Below are positions 8,594 through 17,939 of a DNA stretch of 64,000 nucleotides, piece by piece. Position 1 is the stretch's first letter. The number at the start of each line of letters is the position of its first letter. The notes under the pieces are model-generated. The model had not been told where the DNA came from. It saw nothing but the letters and a program-made list of their open reading frames with translations, and searched no databases. The position numbers and the translations under genes were made by a program. The stretch is from Knoellia sp. Soil729 (GTDB lineage: Bacteria; Actinomycetota; Actinomycetes; Actinomycetales; Dermatophilaceae), in assembly GCF_001427985.1 (NCBI RefSeq), contig NZ_LMSA01000002.1, positions 846,544-910,543 on the forward strand. Direction: 5' to 3'.

Positions 8594-9414
8594 GCAGGGT
8601 CCTTTGCCTGGTCGCGCTGGGTGGAGACACGCGTCGGTATGCCGGAGAGGGCGATCCGCGCCAGCGCACGTGGGGTGCCGGTCAACGCCGCAACCGGCGC
8701 GGCGCGCCTTGGCAGACGCAGGTGCGGCCGGCCAGCCTCGATGGCGGTCACGATGGCCCTGGCCACCTCGTCAGGGTCGAGCAGGGTCAGCAGCCGGGCC
8801 CGCAGGACCCTGGCAAAGGCAGCCTCGCTGGGCCCGTGCAGGCCGATGCGGTCCATCATCGTCGAGGCGACCGGACCGATCTCGACGGCCAAGGTGCCGA
8901 TCGGGTCCTGGCGCAGGTCAGCCCGCAGCCCCGACGTGGCATGGGTGAGACCGGCCTTGGAGGCGCCATAGACCGCCAGCCCGGGGAACGTGGCCACCCC
9001 TGCCATCGACGAGACGTTGACGAGGTGACCACGGCCACGGGCGAGCATGCCGGGCAGGACCTGGCGGCACAGCTCCAGCGGAGCCGTGAGGTTGAGGTCG
9101 ATGGTGCGGCGAAGGTCCCCGGCCGTGAGATCGGTGAGGAGACCGGTGGTCTCGGCCGCGGCGTTGTTGACGAGCACGTCGACGGGCCCCTGCCCCACCT
9201 CCACTCGCTCGACCAGCCCGCGCAGGGTGTCCTCGTCGCACAGGTCGGCCTCGAAGGCCGTCCCGCCGGTCAAGGCGGCGAGGTCCGCCAGCGGCTCGGC
9301 GCTGCGGGCGAGCAGGGTGACCCGGGCCCCGCGCTCGGACAACCGGTGCGCGAGCGCGCGGCCGATCGTGCCGGTCGCGCCGGTGAGGAGGACGTGCGCG
9401 CCCATGGTCCGCAT
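8590..9414 (-). CDS. Short-chain dehydrogenase/reductase
   Basis: NAD(P)-dependent oxidoreductase of the classical SDR family. LLTGATGTIGRALA gives the TGxxxGxG cofactor loop right at the N-terminus, DVLVNNAAAE the NNAG motif, NVSSMAG the catalytic Ser, and YGASKAG the catalytic Tyr-x3-Lys. The C-terminal extension (LLDPDEVARAIVTAIEAGRP) resembles SDRs acting on lipid or acyl substrates. The start is ambiguous between codons at 9414 (MRTMGAH) and 9405 (MGAH); a longer in-frame extension upstream is low-complexity and overlaps a remnant gene, so I leave it out. First gene of a two-gene operon with the acyltransferase. Substrate unknown. Confidence 0.88.
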   Translation of the reverse strand: MRTMGAHVLLTGATGTIGRALAHRLSERGARVTLLARSAEPLADLAALTGGTAFEADLCDEDTLRGLVERVEVGQGPVDVLVNNAAAETTGLLTDLTAGDLRRTIDLNLTAPLELCRQVLPGMLARGRGHLVNVSSMAGVATFPGLAVYGASKAGLTHATSGLRADLRQDPIGTLAVEIGPVASTMMDRIGLHGPSEAAFARVLRARLLTLLDPDEVARAIVTAIEAGRPHLRLPRRAAPVAALTGTPRALARIALSGIPTRVSTQRDQAKDPA

Positions 9415-9560
9415 CCGCACAGTGTCACCCACGTCGGTCACGGCAGCGACGGCAAGGCCTGGCCGATCATGGGCGCGGGCCCGCGGAGGGCAGCTCGAAG
9501 CTCCCGCTGTAGGACGGCTGCCTTCCTCCGGCCCGTATGCCGTGACGCTCCCGTAACGTC

Positions 9561-9868
9561 GAGCAGCGCGAGCTTCCGCCAGGAGATCGTCGCCCTCGGC
9601 CACGAGTACGGCGAACGACGTCGATGAGAGTGGAACCGCCGCAGCGGCTCTGCACCGTGGATGGATCTCCCTCAAGGACGCCCTGACGGGGGCCGATGCC
9701 GCTGGCGTCCTCGGCGCGGCCGTGACCGGCGAGGACCACGCGGTGTCCGAGTACGAGACGGCGCTCGAGCAGGAGCTCAGCGCCGGGTTCCGTGAGGTCG
9801 TCGCACGTCAGCACCAAGCCGTGGTCTCTGCCCGTGACGCGGTCAAGGCACTGCCAGCCGCCGACTGA
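9561..9868 (+). pseudogene. Frameshifted, 5'-truncated remnant of a DUF2383 (PA2169-family) four-helix-bundle gene
   Basis: Two adjoining frames together resemble the DUF2383 ferritin-like helical bundle. Frame one, up to the TGA at 9625-9627, gives SASFRQEIVALGHEYGERR. Frame two, from about 9622 to the TGA at 9866-9868, gives ALHRGWISLKDALTG, GEDHAVSEYETALEQEL and REVVARQHQAVVSARDAV, the characteristic helices 3 and 4 of the family. One inserted base near 9620 separates the two halves, and the first helix with its start codon is not recognisable. This explains why 9.5-9.9 kb lacks a normal gene. A sequencing error could cause the frameshift but not the missing 5' end. Confidence 0.7.
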
Positions 9869-9908
9869 TAGTGACGACAAGCGCTTCGCCTCAGGCGTGA
9901 ACGAGTAA

Positions 9909-9937
9909 GGCCCCGGATCGCTGACGCATCCGGGGCC
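9909..9937. terminator. Hairpin terminator downstream of tRNA-Arg
   Basis: GGCCCCGGAT (9909-9918) and ATCCGGGGCC (9928-9937) form a perfect 10-base-pair stem with a 9-base loop, 23 bases beyond the 3' end of the minus-strand tRNA-Arg. It also closes the DUF2383 remnant on the other strand. Confidence 0.75.
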
Positions 9938-9959
9938 CATCGTCTGTCTCAACACAGAG

Positions 9960-10032
9960 TGCGCCCGAAGGGATTCGAACCCCTAACCTTCTGATCCGTA
10001 GTCAGATGCTCTATCCGTTGAGCTACGGGCGC
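9960..10032 (-). tRNA. tRNA-Arg (anticodon ACG)
   Basis: Reads on the minus strand as a 73-base cloverleaf. The acceptor is GCGCCCG/CGGGCGC with discriminator A; the D-arm contains AGCTCAACGGATAGAGC; the anticodon stem-loop is CTGACTACGGATCAG with ACG at 34-36; the T-arm is AGGGGTTCGAATCCCTT. CCA is not encoded. The A at position 34 is normally deaminated to inosine by TadA to read CGU, CGC and CGA. Confidence 0.97.
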
Positions 10033-10238
10033 GCATTGCGCACGTGGCGCAACGATCAGGAAGACTACCCGAGCACTGCCCCGCACGAGAAATCCGCCGG
10101 TATGCCGTCCGCCCACCACCCGCTCGAGCCGCCCGGCGGTCCCGGTGAACGGTCCCCGGCCAGCCAGAACCCGCCCCGGGGAGGCGAGTTGGCGCGAAAG
10201 GCCACGCGACGGCATACGCAAGGGTTTGACTTGGAGAC

Positions 10239-11495
10239 GTGCCCCCGCGCCGACCGGCTTCCACCGCACTGGCCGCGACTGCCGTTGCCCTCGCCGCCAC
10301 GGCGGCCTTTGCGTTCGTGCCGGGCACGGCGACGACAGCCATCGCCACGACGAGTGGGCCCGTCGCGACCTCGGCGGACGCGGGAGTGCACCAGGCCGGG
10401 ACGTGGGGCACGGCCACCGACAGGACGACGCTGAAGCTGGTCGACCAGACCGTGCGCAACGTGATCCACACGAGCATCGGTGGGTCCGGGCTGCGCATCT
10501 CCCTGACCAACGCCCTCGGGTCGGCTCCGGTGACGTTCGACTCGGTGTGGGTGGGTCGCGCGTGGCAGGGCGCCTCGGTGGTCCAGGGCACCAACCGCCA
10601 GCTGACCTTCAGCGCCAGCACGTCGGTGACGGTTCCGATGGGCGCCGAGGTGCTGAGCGATCCGCTGCCTGGCGACGTCCCCGAGCAGTCGACGCTGGCT
10701 GTGAGCCTCCACGTCGTCGGTGATGCCGGCACGGTGAGCGGCCACAGGCTCGCCCACCAGACGAGCTGGATCTCGACCACGGGCGACTTCGCGGCCGACG
10801 AGTGGGGTGCGACCTTCACCACGCCGACCACGAGCTCTGCCTGGGTCGAGTCCGCCGGCGTCGAGGTGCCGCATCAGGTCGGCACGGTCGTCGCGCTGGG
10901 CGACTCGATCACCGACGGCGACAGGTCGACGGCGGGCGCGAACCGCCGCTGGCCCGACGTGCTCGCCCGGCACCTCCTGGCCCAGCCAGCAGCCCAGCAG
11001 CTCGGTGTCATGAACGCCGGCATCTCCGGCAACAGGGTCCTCGCCGACGGGTCCGGGGTCAGCGCCCAGGCCCGCTTCGACCGCGACGTCCTCGCCCAGC
11101 CGGACGTGCGCACGGCCATCGTCCTGGAGGGCGTCAACGACCTGCGCGGGGGTCTTGCGACCGAGCCCGACGACCTGATCGTCGCCTACCGCCAGCTCAT
11201 CGCCCGGGCCCACGCACGCGGCGTGTGCGTGGTCGGCGGCACGATCACCCCGTGGCAGGGCGGCGGCCGGTGGTCCTCGTCGAGGGAGGCGATCCGGGGT
11301 CAGGTCAACGAGTGGATCCGCAGCAGCGGCGAGTTCGACGGCGTCGTCGACTTCGACGCGGCCGTCCGCGACCCGCAGCACCCGGCGCGGATGCTCCCGG
11401 CCTACGACAGCGGCGACCACCTGCACCCCGGTGACGCGGGCTACGAGGCGATGGGCAACGCCGTCCCCCTCACGGCACTGGACTGCCGGCGTTGA
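10239..11495 (+). CDS. Secreted SGNH/GDSL-family hydrolase
   Basis: Predicted extracellular esterase or lipase-type hydrolase. The N-terminus has two Arg followed by an Ala-rich hydrophobic stretch (residues 8-27) ending in an AxA-like site, a signal peptide. About 170 residues of beta-rich sequence precede the SGNH domain: block I GDSITDG (catalytic Ser), block II GISGNRV (Gly and Asn of the oxyanion hole region), block III EGVNDL, and block V DHLHPGDAGY (catalytic Asp and His). At 418 residues it matches GDSL proteins with an N-terminal accessory domain. The GTG at 10239 is the first possible start, since an in-frame TGA lies at 10227; GGAGA sits only one base away, so initiation may be leaderless or inefficient. 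Stand-alone gene, substrate unknown. Confidence 0.88.
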   Translation: MPPRRPASTALAATAVALAATAAFAFVPGTATTAIATTSGPVATSADAGVHQAGTWGTATDRTTLKLVDQTVRNVIHTSIGGSGLRISLTNALGSAPVTFDSVWVGRAWQGASVVQGTNRQLTFSASTSVTVPMGAEVLSDPLPGDVPEQSTLAVSLHVVGDAGTVSGHRLAHQTSWISTTGDFAADEWGATFTTPTTSSAWVESAGVEVPHQVGTVVALGDSITDGDRSTAGANRRWPDVLARHLLAQPAAQQLGVMNAGISGNRVLADGSGVSAQARFDRDVLAQPDVRTAIVLEGVNDLRGGLATEPDDLIVAYRQLIARAHARGVCVVGGTITPWQGGGRWSSSREAIRGQVNEWIRSSGEFDGVVDFDAAVRDPQHPARMLPAYDSGDHLHPGDAGYEAMGNAVPLTALDCRR

Positions 11496-11545
11496 GCTCG
11501 TGAGCTTGGAACTCGTGGGCCGCTGAGCCTGTGGCGCCGCCGCCC

Positions 11546-11607
11546 ATGACGGGGAAATCGTCAGATGTCCCGGTTATTGCCGGGACGTTCCCCGATTTCC
11601 GCGTCAT
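11546..11607. repeat. Nested intergenic inverted repeat (REP-like hairpin)
   Basis: An outer pair, ATGACGGGGAAATCG (11546-11560) and CGATTTCCGCGTCAT (11593-11607), has one mismatch in 15. Inside it GTCCCGG (11567-11573) pairs with CCGGGAC (11580-11586). The 62-base element lies between the converging SGNH hydrolase and TetR genes. It could be a terminator, but the nested symmetry and A/T-rich arms differ from the other terminators here and resemble repetitive extragenic palindromes. Confidence 0.6.
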
Positions 11608-11647
11608 GGTCCAGCCAGGCCAGACCCCGGGCCCATTGCGCGAGACG

Positions 11648-12232
11648 TCAGGCGTCAGGTCGCTGGAGGCTGACCTTGACCGTCGGCACGGGCGCGGGCG
11701 CGTCGGCCAGGCTCCAGAGCCGCCCCAGCGCCGGCTGCAGCAAGAGGCTGCCGAGCTGCCGGACGAGGACGGCAACCGCCTGCTCCTCCACCGGGATCCG
11801 ACTGCGCGCGATCCCGTGGTCGCGCAGGATCTGCGTCCGCCGGACGGTCTCGTCCATGAGCATGCGCGTGAGCTGTTCCGACCCGGGATCGGGCGTGACG
11901 ACCGCTCGGCGCAGGTAGTCGACCGCGTCGGGGTTGTCCGCGAACATCTGCTCGGCCGCGCGGTCACGCGCTGCGACGACCTGGGCGGCCGGGCCGTCGA
12001 GAGGGACCGAGTCGACGGCCTGGCGGAAGAGGTCCACGACGAAGTCGTCGACCGCGGCGCACAGCCCGTCCTTGCCGCCGAAGTGGTGGACGACCAGGCC
12101 AGGGGCGACGCCCGCCTCCCGGGCCACCTCACGCAGACTCGTGGCAGCAGCGCCCCTCGCCGCGAACAAGCGCAGAGCGGTCTCCCGGATGCGGGTTCGC
12201 GAGTCCGTGCTGGACGCGGGCGTGGCGCTCAT
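11648..12232 (-). CDS. TetR-family transcriptional regulator
   Basis: Dimeric DNA-binding repressor of 194 residues. The N-terminal TetR helix-turn-helix is clear: RIRETALRLFAARGAAATSL, then REVAREAGVAPGLVVHHFGG and KDGL (residues about 13-60). The C-terminal ligand domain is variable, as usual. It is divergent from the thiolase of the beta-oxidation operon, with only 111 bases between the start codons and a good palindrome inside (12262-12281). This is the standard arrangement for a repressor relieved by an acyl-CoA or fatty acid that controls the adjacent degradation genes and itself. The inducer is inferred from the neighbours only. Confidence 0.9.
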   Translation of the reverse strand: MSATPASSTDSRTRIRETALRLFAARGAAATSLREVAREAGVAPGLVVHHFGGKDGLCAAVDDFVVDLFRQAVDSVPLDGPAAQVVAARDRAAEQMFADNPDAVDYLRRAVVTPDPGSEQLTRMLMDETVRRTQILRDHGIARSRIPVEEQAVAVLVRQLGSLLLQPALGRLWSLADAPAPVPTVKVSLQRPDA

Positions 12233-12261
12233 GGTGGGTGACAGTCAACACGTGGCCCCGC

Positions 12262-12281
12262 CATTGCACAAGTGTTCAATG
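12262..12281. promoter_or_regulatory. Palindromic operator candidate for the TetR regulator
   Basis: CATTGCACAAGTGTTCAATG matches its own reverse complement at 16 of 20 positions, with perfect CATTG/CAATG ends. It sits centrally in the 111-base gap between the divergent tetR-type gene and the thiolase gene, where a repressor would block both promoters. Confidence 0.55.
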
Positions 12282-12343
12282 GCTGCGTATCGTGAAGTGG
12301 AAAGCACCTCACGCAGTCGTGAACCCTCGAGAAGGAGCCGGTC

Positions 12344-13564
12344 ATGCCCGAGCAGCCCCAGGCCGTCATCTATGACGCCATCCGCACCCCCCGAGGCAAG
12401 GGCAAGGCCAACGGCGCCCTCCACGAGGTCAAGCCGATCGACCTCGTGGTCGGCCTGATCGACGCGGTCCGCGAGCGCAACCCCGGCCTCGACACCGCGC
12501 AGATCGACGACATCGTCCTGGGCATCGTCAGCCCGGTCGGCGACCAAGGTGCGGTCCTCCCGCGCGTCGCGGCCATGTATGCCGGCCTGCCCGAGGCCGT
12601 TGCCGGCGTCCAGGTCAACCGTTTCTGCGCCTCCGGACTCGAGGCGGTCAACCAGGCCGCGGCCCGCGTGCGCTCCGGCTTCGAGGACCTCATCCTCGCT
12701 GGTGGCGTCGAGTCGATGTCCCGCGTGCCCATGGGCAGTGACGGCGGCGCCTGGGCCATGGACCCCGCCACCTCGCTCGCCACCTCCTTCGTGCCGCAGG
12801 GCATCGGCGCCGACCTCATCGCGACCCTCGAGGGCTACGACCGCGCCGAGGTGGACCGGTTCGCCGCGCAGTCCCACGCCCGCGCCGCGGCCGCATGGGA
12901 GGCAGGCCACTTCGAGAAGTCCGTCATCCCTGTCAAGGACAGGAGCGGCCTGACGATCCTCGACCGCGACGAGACCATCCGTCCCGGCACGAGTGTCGAG
13001 TCGCTCTCGTCCCTCAAGCCGTCGTTCGCGGCGATGGGCGAGCAGGGCGGGTTCGACTTCGTCGCGCTGGAGAAGTACACCCAGGTCGACCAGATCAACC
13101 ACCTCCACCACGCCGGCAACTCCTCGGGCATCGTCGACGGGGCGGCCCTGCTGCTCATCGGCAACGAGCAGACCGGCAAGGAGATGGGCCTCACCCCTCG
13201 TGCCCGGATCATCTCGACCGCCGTCATCGGCTCCGAGCCGACGATCATGCTCACCGGCCCCGCGCCGGCCTGCCGCAAGGCCCTGGACCGGGTCGGCATG
13301 TCCGCCTCGGACATCGACCTCGTCGAGATCAACGAGGCCTTCGCGGCCGTCGCCCTCAAGCTCATGCGCGACATGGGTTGGAACGAGGACCAGACCAACG
13401 TCAATGGTGGTGCCATTGCCATGGGTCACCCGCTCGGCGCCACCGGCGCGATGATCCTCGGCACCCTGGTCGACGAGCTCGAGCGGCGTGACCTCGAGCG
13501 CGGCATCGCCACCCTCTGCATCGGCGCCGGCATGGGCATCGCCACCGTCGTCGAGCGCGTCTGA
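12344..13564 (+). CDS. fadA: Acetyl-CoA C-acyltransferase (thiolase)
   Basis: Thiolytic cleavage of 3-ketoacyl-CoA, the last step of a beta-oxidation turn. The 406 residues show the nucleophile segment [10 protein letters not shown] (Cys near residue 93), the NEAFAAV block, the catalytic His in [15 protein letters not shown] and the second Cys in [11 protein letters not shown] at 12344 follows GAAGGAG. First gene of a plus-strand run: thiolase, FadB-type enzyme, CoA transferase, acyl-CoA dehydrogenase. The next gene begins 46 bases downstream with its own ribosome site. The FadA/FadB pairing suggests the two form the trifunctional complex, so degradation rather than biosynthesis is likely. 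Probably controlled by the divergent TetR. Confidence 0.95.
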   Translation: MPEQPQAVIYDAIRTPRGKGKANGALHEVKPIDLVVGLIDAVRERNPGLDTAQIDDIVLGIVSPVGDQGAVLPRVAAMYAGLPEAVAGVQVNRFCASGLEAVNQAAARVRSGFEDLILAGGVESMSRVPMGSDGGAWAMDPATSLATSFVPQGIGADLIATLEGYDRAEVDRFAAQSHARAAAAWEAGHFEKSVIPVKDRSGLTILDRDETIRPGTSVESLSSLKPSFAAMGEQGGFDFVALEKYTQVDQINHLHHAGNSSGIVDGAALLLIGNEQTGKEMGLTPRARIISTAVIGSEPTIMLTGPAPACRKALDRVGMSASDIDLVEINEAFAAVALKLMRDMGWNEDQTNVNGGAIAMGHPLGATGAMILGTLVDELERRDLERGIATLCIGAGMGIATVVERV

Positions 13565-13610
13565 CCGCGCCCCGAACGCACCTGAACCACGGACAAGGAA
13601 CCCAGAAGCC

Positions 13611-15800
13611 ATGAGCGAGAACATGATCCGTTATGAGCGCGACGACGAGGGCATCGTCACCCTGACGATGGACGACCCGGACGCCGGAGCCAACACCATG
13701 AACGCGGCATACAAGGCTGCGATGGGCGAGACCGTCGACCGCCTCGAGGCCGAGCGCGACGACATCACCGGCGTCGTCCTGACGTCGGGCAAGAAGACCT
13801 TCTTTGCCGGGGGCAACCTCGCGGACCTGCAGCAGGTCACCCCCGAGAACGTCGGCGAGTCCTTCACCGAGGTGGAGGCGATCAAGGCCCAGCTGCGGCG
13901 CCTCGAGCAGCTCGGCAAGCCGGTCGTCGCCGCCATCAACGGGGCCGCGCTCGGCGGCGGTCTCGAGATCGCCCTCGCGTGCCACCACCGGATCGCCGTC
14001 GACGACGACAAGGTCAAGCTCGGCCTGCCCGAGGTGACTCTCGGCCTGCTCCCCGGCGGAGGCGGAGTGACCCGCCTCGTGCGCATGCTCGGCATCGCGG
14101 ACGCCCTCATGGGCTGGCTGCTCCAGGGCCAGCAGCGCACCCCCAAGGACGCGCAGGCCAATGGCGTCGTCGACGAGCTCGTCGCGAGCCGTGAGGAGCT
14201 GGTGCCCGCAGCCAAGGCCTGGATCCTCGCCCACAAGGACGACGAGTCCGCCGCCACCAAGCCGTGGGACGTCAAGGGCTACCGGATCCCGGGAGGGACA
14301 CCGAGCAACCCGGCCTTCGCGGCCAACCTTCCGGCCTTCCCCGCCAACCTGCGCAAGCAGCTCAAGGGCAGCCCGGTGAAGTCGCCCCGCTCGATTCTGT
14401 CCGCCGCCGTGGAGGGCGCCCAGGTCGACTTCGACACCGCCAGCCGCATCGAGTCGCGCTACTTCGCCGAGCTGGCCGCGGGCCGCGAGTCCACGGCCAT
14501 GATCCAGGCCTTCTTCTTCGACCTCCAGTCGATCAGCTCCGGCGCCCTGCGCCCGGCCGGGATCGAGCGCTCCACGGTGGCCAAGGTCGGTATCCTGGGC
14601 GCCGGGATGATGGGCGCCGGCATCGCCTACTCGGCCGCCATGTCCGGAATCGAGGTCATCCTCAAGGACGTCTCCGTCGAGGGTGCACACAAGGGCAAGT
14701 CCTACTCCGAGAAGCTGCTCGCCAAGCGCGTCGGTCGTGGCAAGAGCGACCAGGCCAAGGCCGACGAGGTGCTCGCCCGCATCACGCCGACGGCCGACTA
14801 CGCCGACCTCGCCGGGTGCGACGTCGTCATCGAGGCCGTCTTCGAGGACTACGACCTCAAGAAGCAGGTCTTCGCCGAGGTCGAGGCGGTCGTGGGTCCG
14901 CAGACGCTGCTGTGCTCCAACACCTCGACGCTGCCGATCACGAGCCTGCAGGGCTTCTCGTCCCGCCCTGAGGACTTCATCGGCCTGCACTTCTTCTCAC
15001 CCGTCGACAAGATGCAGCTCGTCGAGATCATTCGCGGCGAGAAGACCTCCGACGAGGCGACCGCCCGCGCCATCGACATCGTCCAGCAGATTCGCAAGAT
15101 CCCGATCGTCGTCGCCGATGGTCGCGGCTTCTACACCAGCCGCGTCTTCGGCACGCTCATCGACGAGGGTGCCCGGCTCGTGGCCGAGGGCGTCGACCCG
15201 CAGGTCATCGAGCGCGCCGCGACGTCGGCCGGCTTCCCCGCCCCGCCGCTCGCCATGCTCGACGAGGTGTCGCTCACGCTGACCCAGCACATCCGCGGTG
15301 AGGCCCGCAAGGCCGCCGAGGCGGAGGGCACCGACCTCCCCACCAACCCGGGTGAGGAGCTCATCGACACCCTCGTCGGCCTCGGCCGCAAGGGCCGCGC
15401 TGCCGGCGCCGGTCTCTACGACTACCCCGAGGGCTCTCCCAAGGTCCTGTGGCCCGAGCTGCGCGAGCGCTGGACCAAGGGCACCGAGGTGCCCCAGCGC
15501 GACCTGCACGACCGCTACCTCTTCCGCATGGCCCTCGAGACCGCGGCCTGCTTCGAGAGCGGTGTCCTCAAGGACACGCAGTCGGCCAACGTCGGTGGCA
15601 TCTTCGGCATCGGCTTCCCGCCGCACACCGGTGGCCCCGCGACGTTCATGACGAACTACAAGGGCGGGCTGTCCGGCTTCGTGGCTCGCGCGAACGAGCT
15701 GGCCGACACCTACGGTGCGCGGTTCCGTCCGTCGGCGTGGCTCACGGAGCGCGCCGCGACCGGCACCCTGGTCGACGCCGCCAAGGCACCGGCCGCCTGA
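13611..15800 (+). CDS. fadB: FadB/FadJ-type enoyl-CoA hydratase / 3-hydroxyacyl-CoA dehydrogenase
   Basis: Bifunctional beta-oxidation protein of 729 residues. Residues 1-200 are an enoyl-CoA hydratase/isomerase domain with oxyanion segments [11 protein letters not shown] and [14 protein letters not shown] and catalytic-Glu region [15 protein letters not shown]. From about residue 325 the NAD-binding Rossmann fold begins with [14 protein letters not shown], followed by the dehydrogenase region ([26 protein letters not shown]) and helical C-terminal domains ([22 protein letters not shown]). ATG 13611 follows AAGGAA; the frame is open further upstream but that part overlaps the thiolase gene. 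The stop overlaps the start of the CoA transferase (TGATG), so the operon is coupled. Confidence 0.95.
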   Translation: MSENMIRYERDDEGIVTLTMDDPDAGANTMNAAYKAAMGETVDRLEAERDDITGVVLTSGKKTFFAGGNLADLQQVTPENVGESFTEVEAIKAQLRRLEQLGKPVVAAINGAALGGGLEIALACHHRIAVDDDKVKLGLPEVTLGLLPGGGGVTRLVRMLGIADALMGWLLQGQQRTPKDAQANGVVDELVASREELVPAAKAWILAHKDDESAATKPWDVKGYRIPGGTPSNPAFAANLPAFPANLRKQLKGSPVKSPRSILSAAVEGAQVDFDTASRIESRYFAELAAGRESTAMIQAFFFDLQSISSGALRPAGIERSTVAKVGILGAGMMGAGIAYSAAMSGIEVILKDVSVEGAHKGKSYSEKLLAKRVGRGKSDQAKADEVLARITPTADYADLAGCDVVIEAVFEDYDLKKQVFAEVEAVVGPQTLLCSNTSTLPITSLQGFSSRPEDFIGLHFFSPVDKMQLVEIIRGEKTSDEATARAIDIVQQIRKIPIVVADGRGFYTSRVFGTLIDEGARLVAEGVDPQVIERAATSAGFPAPPLAMLDEVSLTLTQHIRGEARKAAEAEGTDLPTNPGEELIDTLVGLGRKGRAAGAGLYDYPEGSPKVLWPELRERWTKGTEVPQRDLHDRYLFRMALETAACFESGVLKDTQSANVGGIFGIGFPPHTGGPATFMTNYKGGLSGFVARANELADTYGARFRPSAWLTERAATGTLVDAAKAPAA

Positions 15801-16642
15801 TGACCGGGCCACTCGATGGCATCCGGGTCCTCTCGATCGCCATCAACCTCCCGGGGCCGGCCGCCGTCGCGCGGCTGGCCTCGTGGGGGGCGAGGGTGAC
15901 GACCGTCCTGCCGCCCACCGGTGACCCGATGGAGCGCTATGCCGGGGCCTACTTCGACGAGCTCCACGAGGGCCAGACCATCGAGCACGTCGACCTGAAG
16001 AGCGATGAGGGCCGCGCCCGGGTCGACGAGCTGCTGGCCGAGACCGACATCTTCCTCACGAGCTCGCGCCCGTCCGCCCTCACGCGACTGGGGCTCGACC
16101 ACGCGACGGTGAGCGGACGGCATACCCGGGTCTGTCAGGTCGACATCGTCGGCCACCCCGGCGACGGCGCGGAGGTCGCCGGTCACGACCTCACCTACCA
16201 GGCCGGGACCGGTCTCGTGAGGGACGGGCGTATGCCGGCCACGACCGTCGTCGACCTGGCCGGCGCCGAACGAGCGGCGGCCGAGGCTGCCGCGGCTCTC
16301 GTGGAGCGTGCCCGCACGGGGCGTGGCTCCCGACGGGAGGTCGCCCTGTCCGACCTCGCCCACATGATGGCGCGACCGGTCGTTCACGGTCTGACTGTCC
16401 CGGGCGGGCTGCTCGGCGGCGGAGCTCCGGTCTACGACGTGTATGCCGTGTCCGACGGACACATCGCCCTTGCCGCCCTCGAGCCGCACTTCACCACCCG
16501 GTTGCTGACGGAGCTGGACATCGCGCCGGAGGAGCTCAGCCGCGAGCGTCTCGCTGAGGTCTTCACCACCCGCACGGCTGCCGAGTGGCAGCAGTGGGCC
16601 GACGAACGGGACATCCCACTCGCCGCCGTCCGCACCGCCTGA
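15800..16642 (+). CDS. Family III CoA transferase (CaiB/BaiF, AMACR-like), short
   Basis: Resembles family III CoA transferases and alpha-methylacyl-CoA racemase: an N-terminal GIRVLSIAINLPGPAAVARLASWGARV block, a catalytic-Asp candidate in GHDLTYQAGTGLV, and a C-terminal GAPVYDVYAVSDGHIALAAL segment. At 280 residues it is about 80-120 shorter than typical members, missing part of the second domain. In a beta-oxidation operon the likeliest role is epimerising 2-methyl-branched acyl-CoA or moving CoA onto a carboxylic acid. The start ATG shares its A with the fadB stop codon. Because the domain is short, activity is less certain than family membership. Confidence 0.78.
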   Translation: MTGPLDGIRVLSIAINLPGPAAVARLASWGARVTTVLPPTGDPMERYAGAYFDELHEGQTIEHVDLKSDEGRARVDELLAETDIFLTSSRPSALTRLGLDHATVSGRHTRVCQVDIVGHPGDGAEVAGHDLTYQAGTGLVRDGRMPATTVVDLAGAERAAAEAAAALVERARTGRGSRREVALSDLAHMMARPVVHGLTVPGGLLGGGAPVYDVYAVSDGHIALAALEPHFTTRLLTELDIAPEELSRERLAEVFTTRTAAEWQQWADERDIPLAAVRTA

Positions 16643-16662
16643 CCCCCGACCCGAGGACCACC

Positions 16663-17829
16663 ATGGCCCAGATGCTTCCGCCCGTGACCTACACCTCCCC
16701 CTGGATGGTGGACGGTGAGGTCCCCGATGTCCTGGCGCTCGCCCGCAACTTCTTCGAGCGCGAGGTGGTTCCCAACCTCGAACGATTCGCCGAGCAGCAC
16801 CAGGTCGACAAGGAGACCTGGCTGGCCGCCGGGGAGGCCGGGCTGCTGTGCATCTCGATCCCGGAGGAGTACGGCGGCGGAGGCGGCACGTTCGCGCACG
16901 AGGCGGCGGTCATGTGGGAGCAGGGGCGCGCCGGCGACGACGCGCTCGGCTACTCGGTGCACTCGTCGATCGTGGCGCACTACCTCCTCAACTACGGCTC
17001 CGAGGAGCAGAAGCAGAAGTGGCTGCCACGGATGGCCTCGGGCGAGCTCGTCGGTGCCATCGCGATGACTGAGCCGTCGACCGGGTCGGACCTGCAGCGG
17101 ATCCGCACGACGGCCAGGCGTGAGGGCGAGCACTACGTCATCAACGGCAGCAAGACCTTCATCACCAACTCCTCCCACGCGGGCCTCGTCGTCATCGTGG
17201 CGCGCACCGGCGGGGAGGGGGCACAGGGGGTTTCGCTCATCGTGGCCGAGGTGGACGGCCTCGAGGGCTTCGAGCGAGGTCGCGTGCTGCAGAAGATCGG
17301 GCAGCACGGGCAGGACACCCGCGAGCTGTCCTTCACCGACATGCGCGTGCCCGTCGGCAACCTCCTGGGTGACGAGGAGGGGCAGGGTTTCTACCAGCTC
17401 ATGCTCCAGCTGCCGCAGGAGCGCCTGGCCATCGCCGTCGGCGCCGTCGCCACGGCCGACAAGGCCGTCGAGCTCGCCATCGCGTACTCGAAGGAGCGCG
17501 AGGCGTTCGGCAAGCCCATCGGCGACTTCCAGAACACGCGCTTCACCCTCGCCGAGGTGAGCACCGACGTGATGGCGGCACGCACCTTCCTCGACTACTG
17601 CATCGGGCTGCACCTGGAGGGCCAGCTGGACGCTGCCACGGCGTCCCGGGCGAAGTACTGGACCACCGACGTCCAGTGCGACGTCATCGACCGGTGCCTG
17701 CAGGTCTTCGGTGGGTACGGCTACATGATGGAGTACCCAATCGCCCGCATGTATGCCGGTGCCCGCGTCCAGAAGATCTATGGCGGCACGAACGAGATCA
17801 TGAAGGAGCTCATCTCCCGCACCCTCTGA
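16663..17829 (+). CDS. Acyl-CoA dehydrogenase
   Basis: FAD-dependent oxidation of acyl-CoA to trans-2-enoyl-CoA, the first step of beta-oxidation. The 388 residues show the usual order: N-terminal helical domain (WLAAGEAGLLCISIPEEYGG), the flavin and substrate-binding middle domain (AIAMTEPSTGSDLQ; NGSKTFITNSSHAGLVVIVA), and the C-terminal helical domain with EAFGKPIGDFQNTRF, QVFGGYGYMMEYP and the terminal IYGGTNEIMKELISRTL, where the catalytic Glu of many members lies. ATG 16663 follows CCGAGGACC. Last gene of the operon; together the four genes cover a complete acyl-CoA degradation cycle. Chain-length preference cannot be read from the sequence. Confidence 0.95.
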   Translation: MAQMLPPVTYTSPWMVDGEVPDVLALARNFFEREVVPNLERFAEQHQVDKETWLAAGEAGLLCISIPEEYGGGGGTFAHEAAVMWEQGRAGDDALGYSVHSSIVAHYLLNYGSEEQKQKWLPRMASGELVGAIAMTEPSTGSDLQRIRTTARREGEHYVINGSKTFITNSSHAGLVVIVARTGGEGAQGVSLIVAEVDGLEGFERGRVLQKIGQHGQDTRELSFTDMRVPVGNLLGDEEGQGFYQLMLQLPQERLAIAVGAVATADKAVELAIAYSKEREAFGKPIGDFQNTRFTLAEVSTDVMAARTFLDYCIGLHLEGQLDAATASRAKYWTTDVQCDVIDRCLQVFGGYGYMMEYPIARMYAGARVQKIYGGTNEIMKELISRTL

Positions 17830-17939
17830 GGGTCCAGCCGGGTGTCAGTATCCGATGGCGAAGGTTGGCTTCGACTTCCTCTCATCCCGTCGGGGACACT
17901 GGGGGGAACATCGCCCGTAGCTTCAACAAGGAGTCAGCC

